A stretch of 64,000 bases of DNA from the NCBI GenBank assembly GCA_023430975.1, contig JAEYYB010000038.1, forward strand, positions 1-64,000, given 5' to 3'. The notes below the pieces were generated by a model. It was not told where the DNA came from, made no database searches, and saw only the letters and a list, made by a program, of their open reading frames with translations. This DNA is from Bacillota bacterium. Its GTDB lineage: Bacteria; Bacillota; Clostridia; Acetivibrionales; DSM-2933. Positions 52,496-60,010 of the stretch are shown one piece after another. The position numbers and the translations under genes are program-made. How positions within the stretch are numbered: the first letter of the stretch is position 1; each line of letters begins with the position of its first letter.

Positions 52496-52843
52496 TTGTT
52501 TGACCTGATACCTGAAATACTATTATATATCTTTGCTGTTTATGGCATGTTATCCCTTATTATTAGTGCTGTTGAATCATTTACTAAAAGGAAAAAAACT
52601 AAAAATCCTGGTGTCAAACTGGTAGTTTTGTTAAAGAACCAGCAGGATACAGTAGAGGGTATTATAAGGACAATACTGGATGCGGAAACTTCAAAAGATA
52701 TTGTTTCCGATGGTAAATTATACATAGTTGATATGGGATCTCAGGATGAAACTTTAAAAATATTAAAAAAGCTTAAGAGAAATTATGATATGATTGAAAT
52801 TTTTGATATGGGCGATAAAGAATTAATATTCAAAGAAATTTAG
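52496..52843 (+). CDS. Small membrane-anchored protein of unknown function
   Basis: 115 residues: one N-terminal membrane segment (about 5-27, IPEILLYIFAVYGMLSLII), a KRKKTK stop-transfer patch, then a cytoplasmic alpha/beta region (VKLVVLLKNQQDTVEGIIRTIL...KLYIVDMGSQDETLKILKKLKR). That region resembles the first beta-alpha-beta unit of a GT-A glycosyltransferase (strand, D-x-G-S-x-D-x-T), but the rest of such an enzyme is missing. Similar short proteins occur in clostridia beside recD2. TTG 52496 has GGGGG 7 bases upstream and is preferred to ATG 52481. The stop codon lies inside a palindrome. Confidence 0.6.
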   Translation: MFDLIPEILLYIFAVYGMLSLIISAVESFTKRKKTKNPGVKLVVLLKNQQDTVEGIIRTILDAETSKDIVSDGKLYIVDMGSQDETLKILKKLKRNYDMIEIFDMGDKELIFKEI

Positions 52844-52903
52844 GAATGGTAAAATATAACTTCTGCCTATCATATATGGAAAGTTATATTTTAGTCATTC
52901 CTA
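52841..52903. repeat. Palindrome containing the stop codon of the preceding gene
   Basis: TAGGAATGGTAAAATATAAC (52841-52860) pairs with 52881-52903, which inverted reads TAGGAATGACTAAAATATAA, around a 17-18 base loop. The AGTCATT and AAAATATAACTT words are shared with the family 3 copy at 59882, so it may be a short relative that lost its inner hairpin. The first three bases form the TAG stop of the upstream gene. Confidence 0.65.
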
Positions 52904-52992
52904 ATTTGAATGGTATCCTTAAATCTGATAGTATATAATATAAATATTGGTCAAATCATTTAATGATTTAATAGCATGAGGAGCATGACAAG

Positions 52993-55221
52993 GTGGATGA
53001 ATTAGTCATTATAGAAGGAACTGTAGAGGATATAATATTTGCAAATGAAGCGAATGGATATACTGTTTGTGATGTTAAAGACAGTAAAGATTTAATTACT
53101 GCTGTGGGGTTTATGCCTTTTATAAGTGTTGGAGAATCAATAAAAATAACGGGCAGATGGGTTGAACATCCCGATTATGGAGAGCAGTTCAAGGTTGAGT
53201 GCTATGAAAAGCTTTTGCCCAAAACCTCTGAAGCTATTGAAAGATATCTTGCTTCAGGGGTGCTAAAAGGGATTGGGCCTGCTACAGCTGCCAAAATCGT
53301 TAAGAAATTTGGAGAGGATACTCTAAATATTATAGGTTTTAAACCTCAGCAGTTATCACTTATAAAAGGGATTAGCCTGGAGAAGGCTATTAAAATAGGA
53401 CAAGCTTTCAATGAACAGCAAGGCCTTAGGAATGTTATGCTTTTTTTTCAAGAGTATGGCATAAGCCCTGTTCATTCAATGAAAATATATAAGGTCTTTG
53501 GAGACAGGGCTATTGATGAGATAAAAGAAAACCCTTATAAGTTGTCTGAGCAGATATTTGGAATAACCTTTAAAATAGCCGACAAGCTGGCCATGAGCTT
53601 AGGAATAGATCCTATGTCGATTTACAGGGTATGCAGCGGAATTAAGCATGTTTTGACCCTTTCTGCCACCAATGGTCACACATACCTTCCGGAAGAAAAA
53701 CTGATGGAGATGACTTCACAGCTATTAGATGTTGAAATTGATCAAATAAAAGATGCTTGTATCAGACTCCTAATGGACAAGGCTATTTTTATGGATAAGG
53801 GATCGGATGGTAACAGGATATATCTAAGCACATTCTATAACGCAGAAGTCTCAGTTTGCAAAAAGCTTATTTTGCTCTCATCTGTTGAGTTTAATAACGA
53901 TCCTGAGAAGCTGGAAAAGAGAATAATTGACATACAGGAAGAAGAAGGTATAGTCTTAGCGGAAAATCAGCTTTTGGCGGTAAAAGAGGCATTGACACAC
54001 GGGGTGATTATAATTACCGGGGGACCTGGAACTGGTAAAACTACTATTATAAAAAGCATTATTAAACTGATGCAAAGTGAAGGCTATAATGTGGCTCTTA
54101 CAGCACCTACTGGCAGGGCTGCAAAAAGAATGACCGAAACTACCGGGTTTGAAGCTAAAACTATCCATAGATTGCTTGAGATTGGCTATAATTCGGATAA
54201 TGACGAAATGTTGTTCACAAAATCCGATACAAATCCTATTGAGGCTGATGCCATTATAGTGGATGAGATGTCCATGGTTGATATAGTGCTTATGAATAGC
54301 CTCCTAAAAGCAGTTGAACCTGGTACAAGGCTGATACTGGTGGGAGATGTTGATCAACTGCCGTCAGTCGGAGCAGGCTGTGTATTGAAGGATATTATCG
54401 CCAGCGATATGATTAGGTTGGTGAGATTGACAGATATATTCAGACAGGCAGAAGAAAGTATGATAGTAGTTAATGCACACAGAATAAACAAAGGAGACAT
54501 GCCTTATCTCAATGTTAAAGGCAAGGACTTCTTCTTTATGCCAAGAAATAATGGTGACCAAATTGTTTCTACTATTGCAGAGCTATGCTATAAAAGGCTT
54601 CCTGCAACATATGATTATGATCCCATGAAGCAGATACAGGTCCTTACACCTACCAAAAAAGGACCAACAGGTGTATTGAACATGAATAAGGTGCTGCAAA
54701 AATACTTAAATCCTGAGGATAGATCAAAAAGGGAGAAGGCTTATAGAGACTTTGTTTTCCGTGAAGGCGACCGTGTTATGCAAATCAGGAATAATTATTC
54801 TTTAAGGTGGGAGAAAATTGGACTGTTTTCTTCTGAGGGACAGGGTGTATTTAATGGGGATTCAGGAATTATTCATGAAATTGATAATGATGAGCATTTT
54901 ATCAAGGTTGTTTTTGATGATGATAAAATTGTAGAGTATGATTTCAGTATTTTGGATGAATTGGAACTGGCGTATACCATAACCATTCATAAAAGCCAGG
55001 GAAGTGAATTTCCTGCAGTTATAATACCGCTATTTAACGGGCCGGAAATACTGCTTACAAGGAACCTTCTTTATACTGCAATAACAAGAGCTAAAGATAT
55101 GGTTATTCTGGTAGGTTATGAGAGTATTCTAAAGCTTATGGTTAATAATTTAAGAGAGATGCAAAGATTTTCAAGCCTTTCGGAAAAGCTTATCAGCGGC
55201 TTTACCGGCATATGTCTTTAA
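52993..55221 (+). CDS. recD2: RecD2-type superfamily 1 helicase
   Basis: 742 residues. Structure of stand-alone RecD: an N-terminal OB-like part, tandem helix-hairpin-helix region (about 75-190; GVLKGIGPATAAKIVKKFGED), then helicase motifs: Walker A ITGGPGTGKTTI (about 341-352), TAPTGRAAKRM, II IIVDEMSMVD, III LVGDVDQLPSVGAG, and C-terminal TIHKSQGSEFPAVIIPL and LLYTAITRAKDMVI. It is a 5'-3' DNA helicase in repair or fork processing; no RecB/RecC genes are nearby. GTG start 52993 with GAGGAG upstream. Confidence 0.94.
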   Translation: MDELVIIEGTVEDIIFANEANGYTVCDVKDSKDLITAVGFMPFISVGESIKITGRWVEHPDYGEQFKVECYEKLLPKTSEAIERYLASGVLKGIGPATAAKIVKKFGEDTLNIIGFKPQQLSLIKGISLEKAIKIGQAFNEQQGLRNVMLFFQEYGISPVHSMKIYKVFGDRAIDEIKENPYKLSEQIFGITFKIADKLAMSLGIDPMSIYRVCSGIKHVLTLSATNGHTYLPEEKLMEMTSQLLDVEIDQIKDACIRLLMDKAIFMDKGSDGNRIYLSTFYNAEVSVCKKLILLSSVEFNNDPEKLEKRIIDIQEEEGIVLAENQLLAVKEALTHGVIIITGGPGTGKTTIIKSIIKLMQSEGYNVALTAPTGRAAKRMTETTGFEAKTIHRLLEIGYNSDNDEMLFTKSDTNPIEADAIIVDEMSMVDIVLMNSLLKAVEPGTRLILVGDVDQLPSVGAGCVLKDIIASDMIRLVRLTDIFRQAEESMIVVNAHRINKGDMPYLNVKGKDFFFMPRNNGDQIVSTIAELCYKRLPATYDYDPMKQIQVLTPTKKGPTGVLNMNKVLQKYLNPEDRSKREKAYRDFVFREGDRVMQIRNNYSLRWEKIGLFSSEGQGVFNGDSGIIHEIDNDEHFIKVVFDDDKIVEYDFSILDELELAYTITIHKSQGSEFPAVIIPLFNGPEILLTRNLLYTAITRAKDMVILVGYESILKLMVNNLREMQRFSSLSEKLISGFTGICL

Positions 55222-55283
55222 CTTTTTTGTTCTAAAATTTCTTTAAAAATTAAAAATAGCATAAATTTTTAAAACAGCAGTTA

Positions 55284-55309
55284 TCAAATAAATAGGTTTA
55301 TGCCGATAT
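55284..55309 (+). promoter_or_regulatory. Possible sigma-D type promoter before comF
   Basis: GCCGATAT (55302-55309) is a perfect motility-sigma -10 element. TCAA (55284-55287) lies 14 bases upstream, one mismatch to TAAA. It would drive comF and the flagellar genes. Confidence 0.5.
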
Positions 55310-55432
55310 ATATTATGGAATAACTAAAATATTACTTCTCATATTTTTGAAATAGCCTTAGTCAATACAAGAGCGAAATAGAAGAAGGTTATGTTTAAGG
55401 TATTCCAAGGAATGGCTAACCAGGGTGATCAT

Positions 55433-56098
55433 ATGCTGAAACAACTTATTAATCTGGTGTTTCCAATAAAATGTATTTTTTGCGGAGAATTATTGGGGTT
55501 TGACAATAAGGTTTCCATTTGCAATGAGTGTTATGGCAAGATACGCTTTTTAGATGACAGAGTCTATGAATTAGGACCTTTGTATTCATTTGATAACTGC
55601 ATATGTCTTTGCGAGTATAGCGGCATAATAAAGGATGCAATAAAACGGTATAAATTTTACAATAAACCTGCATATTATCGGACTTTCGGCAAGCTATTGG
55701 CTGATAAGATCATGAGGGTTACCACAGCTGACAAAATAGATATTATCATCAGTATACCGCTTAATAAGGATAGGCAAAATCAAAGAGGTTATAATCAATC
55801 TTATTTGATATCCAATTATATAAGCAAGTTATTAAAAATTAGCGAGAAGTCTTATGCATTAGGGAAAGTTAGAAATACAGGTGTACAAAGTCTTATGAAC
55901 AGGAATTTACGGGCTGCAAATGTTGAAGGTGCTTATAAGGTTTTGTATCCTGAAAAAGTTAAAGGAAGAAGAGTATTTTTAATAGATGATATATTGACTA
56001 CTGGAAGTACTCTATCGGAATGCAGCAGAGTTTTGAAAGAGTCAGGTGCAGTTGAGGTTACAGCAGTTGCAATTGCTTCAGGTAGAAAGTTTATATGA
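55433..56098 (+). CDS. comFC: ComF family phosphoribosyltransferase-like protein
   Basis: 221 residues. Two CxxC pairs near the N-terminus (CIFCG at about 13-17 and CNEC) form a zinc finger, followed by the type I PRTase fold with the PRPP loop VFLIDDILTTGSTLSEC. ComFC proteins act in DNA uptake. The first gene of the comF-yvyF-flgM order, known from Bacillus. Three in-frame ATGs compete (55391, 55412, 55433). The last has AGGG 7 bases upstream and gives the family's usual MLKxL start. comFA is absent here, but recD2 occupies the upstream slot. Confidence 0.88.
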   Translation: MLKQLINLVFPIKCIFCGELLGFDNKVSICNECYGKIRFLDDRVYELGPLYSFDNCICLCEYSGIIKDAIKRYKFYNKPAYYRTFGKLLADKIMRVTTADKIDIIISIPLNKDRQNQRGYNQSYLISNYISKLLKISEKSYALGKVRNTGVQSLMNRNLRAANVEGAYKVLYPEKVKGRRVFLIDDILTTGSTLSECSRVLKESGAVEVTAVAIASGRKFI

Positions 56099-56113
56099 AT
56101 GGAGGAGTTTAAT

Positions 56114-56536
56114 ATGCCTAACATTAGAAATTGTAAAAGATGCGGACAAATTTTTAATTACCTTGGGAAATCAATTTGTCCCGATTGTATCAAGGTTGAT
56201 GAAGAAGATTTCAAAAAGGTAAAGGAATATCTGTATAAATATCCTGGAACATCGATGTCAAAGGTTTCTGAAGATTTGGAAATAAGTATGCAGAAAATTA
56301 CAAGGTATTTAAGGGAAGGCCGTCTGGAGATAGTTGGTGACGAAGCTAACATAGTACTATCATGTGAGGGCTGTGGTAAGTCAATTAGAACAGGACGATT
56401 TTGCGATGCTTGTGCAGGAGGACTGACAAAGGATTTACAAAAAACAGCTTCCGAAATTAATGAAACTATTGCTTCCTCTTCAGGAAATAAAGGATTTGAA
56501 TTAAGATTTTTAAATAAAGATTCAAAAAATAAATAA
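56114..56536 (+). CDS. yvyF: Flagellar operon protein YvyF
   Basis: 140 residues (TIGR03826 type). Two zinc-ribbon-like clusters: NCKRCG...CPDC at the N-terminus and CEGCGK...CDAC in the second half, with a MerR/HTH-like middle (YPGTSMSKVSEDLEISMQKITRYLREGRLEI). Function is not well established; it is a constant member of the comF-flgM cluster. GGAGG (56101-56105) lies 8 bases before ATG 56114 and overlaps the end of comF. Confidence 0.88.
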   Translation: MPNIRNCKRCGQIFNYLGKSICPDCIKVDEEDFKKVKEYLYKYPGTSMSKVSEDLEISMQKITRYLREGRLEIVGDEANIVLSCEGCGKSIRTGRFCDACAGGLTKDLQKTASEINETIASSSGNKGFELRFLNKDSKNK

Positions 56537-56561
56537 AAAACCCAATTTTTATAAAAAAGTG

Positions 56562-56653
56562 TAAAGTATAATAAAAATGAAACCGATAAATTTATTGAAC
56601 AGGTAATTATGGTAAAAATAGAACTATAAATAATATTTGTGAAGTGCCGATAT
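56562..56653 (+). promoter_or_regulatory. Two tandem sigma-D (motility sigma) promoters of flgM
   Basis: Promoter 1: TAAA (56562-56565), 16 bases, ACCGATAA (56582-56589). Promoter 2: TAAA (56627-56630), 15 bases, GCCGATAT (56646-56653). Both fit the TAAA-N14-16-GCCGATAA consensus. FlgM encoded downstream is the anti-sigma factor for this sigma, so the arrangement closes a negative feedback loop. The rest of the 337-base gap (56537-56873) is AT-rich with no gene. Confidence 0.85.
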
Positions 56654-56873
56654 AAATAATAAGAGATAGATTTTTGTGTATTTAGATGATGCTTTGATAT
56701 GGAAATATGTTAATATTATATGTAGGGGATTAACAAAATTCTTCAGGAATCCCAGAAATATACAAGTTATATTATATGATTAAATATATTTGTGAGACAA
56801 ATGAAAATTAGAATTTATATAATTTTATATAAATAAAAGTAAACATTTTAAATTTTAAAGGTAGGTGGTAATT

Positions 56874-57161
56874 ATGAGAATTAATGGAGATATTTCAAAA
56901 GTCTCCGGGATCTACAGCAAGAACAAAAATGCGGGCTTGGTTGATAAGACAGAATCTACTACAACTAAAAAGGATATTATATCAATATCCAATCAGGCAA
57001 AGGATTTTCAAACTGCAATGAAAACTTTAAAGGACATTCCTGATGTAAGACTTGATAAGGTCAGCAGTATACAGGATAAGTACGATAAAGGAGAATACAA
57101 AGTAAGCAGTGATGATCTGGCAGATAAGTTGATTAATTCAATAAAAGATAAAAATAAGTAA
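56874..57161 (+). CDS. flgM: Anti-sigma-28 factor FlgM
   Basis: 95 residues. The FlgM core is at the C-terminal half: DIISISNQAKDFQTAMKTLKDIPDVRLDKVSSIQDKYDKGEYKVSSDDLADKLINS. It holds motility sigma inactive until the hook is complete. GTAGGTGG precedes the ATG by 6-7 bases; the GTG at 56865 overlaps that site. Two sigma-D promoters lie upstream. Confidence 0.94.
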   Translation: MRINGDISKVSGIYSKNKNAGLVDKTESTTTKKDIISISNQAKDFQTAMKTLKDIPDVRLDKVSSIQDKYDKGEYKVSSDDLADKLINSIKDKNK

Positions 57162-57183
57162 TAGTAACGGTCTTGACTAAAAT

Positions 57184-57209
57184 TTTGCGGGATATTTATA
57201 TCCCGCAAA
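57184..57209 (+). terminator. Hairpin between flgM and flgN
   Basis: TTTGCGGGATA and TATCCCGCAAA form an 11-bp stem with a small loop (57184-57209). No T run follows, so it is more likely an mRNA processing or attenuation structure than a full terminator. Confidence 0.55.
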
Positions 57210-57266
57210 TATTGCTATAAGGAGAAAAAAACTTATGTATTGGAATTTATGGTGGGGGTGGTAATT

Positions 57267-57764
57267 TTGGATAAGCTTTTTGATGAATTGATAAATGTTC
57301 TAGATGAGGAATTTAACGTATATAGTGATATTTATAAAATATCAAAAGAAAAAACCGCAGTTATAGTTGATGGAAATATAGACGAGCTTGAGAAAATGGT
57401 TCAGGCGGAGCAGAAATTAATAATTAAGGTTACCCAAATCGAGAACGAGAGGGAAATTATAACATACAAGTTATCCAAGATTTTACAAATGAAACCGGAT
57501 GAAATAACTTTATCAGCACTCATAGACAATGCAGAGGAGCCGAAAAAGGATAGACTAATGAAACAGCAGCAAGGATTAAATAAACTTGTTTCAGAGCTTG
57601 TTGAACTCAACGATTTAAATTCCAGGCTTATTAGAAATTCATTGGATTATATAAATTTTTCAATAAATCTTTGTTCGGCTTCAGAGAGCCAGGATAACAA
57701 TTACGGTATTGACGCTGAAAAGTCAAATGTCAAGACGGAAAGCAGATTTGACTTAAAAATATAG
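57267..57764 (+). CDS. flgN: FlgN family flagellar chaperone
   Basis: 165 residues, almost entirely helical (LFDELINVLDEEFNVYSDIYKISKEKTAVIVDGNIDELEKMVQAEQ...LVSELVELNDLNSRLIRNSLDYINFSINL). The pattern and position match FlgN/YvyG, the export chaperone of FlgK and FlgL, which are encoded just downstream. TTG 57267 with GGGGGTGG 6 bases upstream is preferred to ATG 57240. Confidence 0.85.
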   Translation: MDKLFDELINVLDEEFNVYSDIYKISKEKTAVIVDGNIDELEKMVQAEQKLIIKVTQIENEREIITYKLSKILQMKPDEITLSALIDNAEEPKKDRLMKQQQGLNKLVSELVELNDLNSRLIRNSLDYINFSINLCSASESQDNNYGIDAEKSNVKTESRFDLKI

Positions 57765-57807
57765 GGATAAGGAATGACTAAATGAAAGATAGCGAGGGGT
57801 GTAACAG

Positions 57808-59877
57808 ATGGGTGTAGGTTTTGCCAGTATTGAAATTGCCAGATCCGGCCTTTATGTCAATGAAAGAGGATTGTCCGTTACAGGACATAATATATCCAAT
57901 GTAAATACCGTGGGGTATTCAAGACAGCAAGCTGTACTAAAGGATTCATTGTACTATCGGGAAAACGGTTATGATATTGGGTTGGGTGCGGGCATTCAAA
58001 AAACAAGACAAATCAGGCATTCGTTTTTGGACAATATATACAGGATGGAAAGTGAGAGCCTTGGCTATTGGGAAACAAGGGAAAGAACGTTTAACGATAT
58101 ACAGGCAATATTGGGTGAACCGATGAATGAAGGTCTTCAATCTGTAATGGATGGATACTGGAACTCATGGCATGAACTTTCAAAAGATCCTGAGAGTCTT
58201 ACAACAAGGGCTCTTGTACGCCAAAGAGGTGAATCTTTGGTTCAATACATAAACCATCTGGGAAGTCAGTTTGACAAGCTCCAATCGGATCTGGACTCAG
58301 AGCTGAGGACAAAAGTGGATGAGATTAATGGCATAACAAAGAATATATCTGAACTGAACATCAAGATAGTATCGGTGGAAACTGCCGGTGAAAGTGCTAA
58401 TGACTTGAGGGACCAAAGAAATGTCTTGCTGGACAGAATTTCAAAGCTGGCTGATTGTGTTATCAATGAAGCCCAGGATGGGCAGGTAGAGGTTTCCATA
58501 GGGGGATATTTTCTGGTCACTCGGGGTAGCAGTGAGAGATTAAAAACAGTTGAGAATGAAGCAGGTAGCATGTTCTCTGCTGTTGCACTTGAAAGAACGG
58601 GTGAATTGGTTCCCATAAAAAATGGCATCTTAAAAGGACTAATGGAAGCCAGGGGGGAAGTATTAGGCACAAGAGGCAGTTTTGGCAATGGGTGTCCAAA
58701 TGACAAGATTGACCTGGTATTTGCATTTAATACTGACGATAGTGCAGCAAGAAGAGACGAGTTATATCAAAATATTGATAAGATTGTAAAAGATTACACA
58801 AGCAGGGGTATAGGAGTGAGACTGGGGTATGTAACCTTTGACAGTAGTGGAATTACTGCACCAACCACATTTGTAGATTCCTCTCTTGACACAAATGGAG
58901 TTTATGTACCGGATATTAGTTCTTTCAAAGATCAGATCGGTAATTCTGCATTGGGAACAGGTATAAGTTTTAACAATATCATCGCAACGGGTACAGCATT
59001 ACCTGCACTTCAGGATGCGGAAAATGCTGCAAACGATGCGGATGCCCTTACGGAATGGAGAAATGTGTCAAGGCAAATTATTGTATATTCCAATAATTCA
59101 ATAGATACAACTGGATTAAATACTTTGGGAACTCAATTTAAAAATAATAGAATAAATACTACGATAATATCCGATATATCAAATAAGATTGCATTAAAAA
59201 GTTTTACCGATGCCAGCGGAGCAAAGTTCATCGATAATGCAGCTTCTGATTCCAGTATAATTGACAGTGTTTCGGAAAGTGTAAGAAACAGCATCTATGG
59301 AAATATAATTGAATCAAATGACATATTATCAAATATCAAAAATAGGATAAATCTAATGGTTAATGCTTTGGCCAGGGAAGTAAACAGTATTCACAGGAGC
59401 GGTTGCAATTTAAACGGAACCGATGGAATAGATTTCTTTGTGCCGATAAATCCGAATTATCCTATGCAAATGGGAAACATAATGATAAATCCCAAGCTTT
59501 CAGACCTTAAGAATATTGTTACTTCAGTAAACGGATCGGTAGGAGACAACACAGTGGCAACTGCTATTTATGAATTAAGACATAAAGCTATTATGGGAAA
59601 TTCATCCAATATCCAGAATTTTGATGATTTTTATCGATCTGTAATTGGTGATATAGGCAATGGAGGTTCGGAAGCTCAGACTGTGTCTAACGGACAGACA
59701 ACACTTGTAAATTCGGCAGACAATGCAAGACAGTCTATTGCAAGTGTTTCCATGGATGAAGAAATGACAAACATGATGAAATATCAGTTTGCATATAATG
59801 CAGCAGCAAGGGTTTTAAATGTATTTGATGAAATGTTTGAGTCAATAGTCAACAAAATGGGGCTTGTTGGAAGATAG
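57808..59877 (+). CDS. flgK: Flagellar hook-associated protein FlgK with an inserted vWA-like domain
   Basis: 689 residues, far longer than the roughly 500 of typical FlgK. N-terminal rod/hook block SGLYVNERGLSVTGHNISNVNT and C-terminal block SVSMDEEMTNMMKYQFAYNAAARVLNVFDEMF are intact. Between about 299 and 500 lies an alpha/beta domain like a von Willebrand factor A fold: strand DLVFAFNTDDS, helix RRDELYQNIDKIVKDYTSRG, strand GVRLGYVTFD, later RQIIVYSNNSID, FKNNRINTTIISD and LKSFTDASGAKFIDN. The metal motif D-x-S-x-S is replaced by N-T-D-D-S. The insertion precedes the helix DILSNIKNRINLMVNALAREVNSIH. A second flgK without it follows. Confidence 0.88.
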   Translation: MGVGFASIEIARSGLYVNERGLSVTGHNISNVNTVGYSRQQAVLKDSLYYRENGYDIGLGAGIQKTRQIRHSFLDNIYRMESESLGYWETRERTFNDIQAILGEPMNEGLQSVMDGYWNSWHELSKDPESLTTRALVRQRGESLVQYINHLGSQFDKLQSDLDSELRTKVDEINGITKNISELNIKIVSVETAGESANDLRDQRNVLLDRISKLADCVINEAQDGQVEVSIGGYFLVTRGSSERLKTVENEAGSMFSAVALERTGELVPIKNGILKGLMEARGEVLGTRGSFGNGCPNDKIDLVFAFNTDDSAARRDELYQNIDKIVKDYTSRGIGVRLGYVTFDSSGITAPTTFVDSSLDTNGVYVPDISSFKDQIGNSALGTGISFNNIIATGTALPALQDAENAANDADALTEWRNVSRQIIVYSNNSIDTTGLNTLGTQFKNNRINTTIISDISNKIALKSFTDASGAKFIDNAASDSSIIDSVSESVRNSIYGNIIESNDILSNIKNRINLMVNALAREVNSIHRSGCNLNGTDGIDFFVPINPNYPMQMGNIMINPKLSDLKNIVTSVNGSVGDNTVATAIYELRHKAIMGNSSNIQNFDDFYRSVIGDIGNGGSEAQTVSNGQTTLVNSADNARQSIASVSMDEEMTNMMKYQFAYNAAARVLNVFDEMFESIVNKMGLVGR

Positions 59878-59881
59878 GTCT

Positions 59882-59984
59882 AAGTCATGTTGAAAATATA
59901 ACTTCTCCTATAATTTCGCTTTCGTGTTCACTTAATTCGTGAACACACGCTCTAAAAGGGGAAGAAATATTTCATTCATGACTA
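59882..59984. repeat. Palindromic repeat family 3, copy 3, between the two flgK genes
   Basis: AAGTCATGTTGAAAATATAA at the left pairs with the right end, which inverted reads TAGTCATGAATGAAATATTT. The inner stem GTGTTCAC/GTGAACAC lies within TTTCGCTTTCGTGTTCACTT. The core TTCGCTTTCGTGTT is identical to copy 1 near 42312-42325. Confidence 0.78.
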
Positions 59985-60010
59985 AAGTAATTGTCAGGAG
60001 GAAAGTGGAT

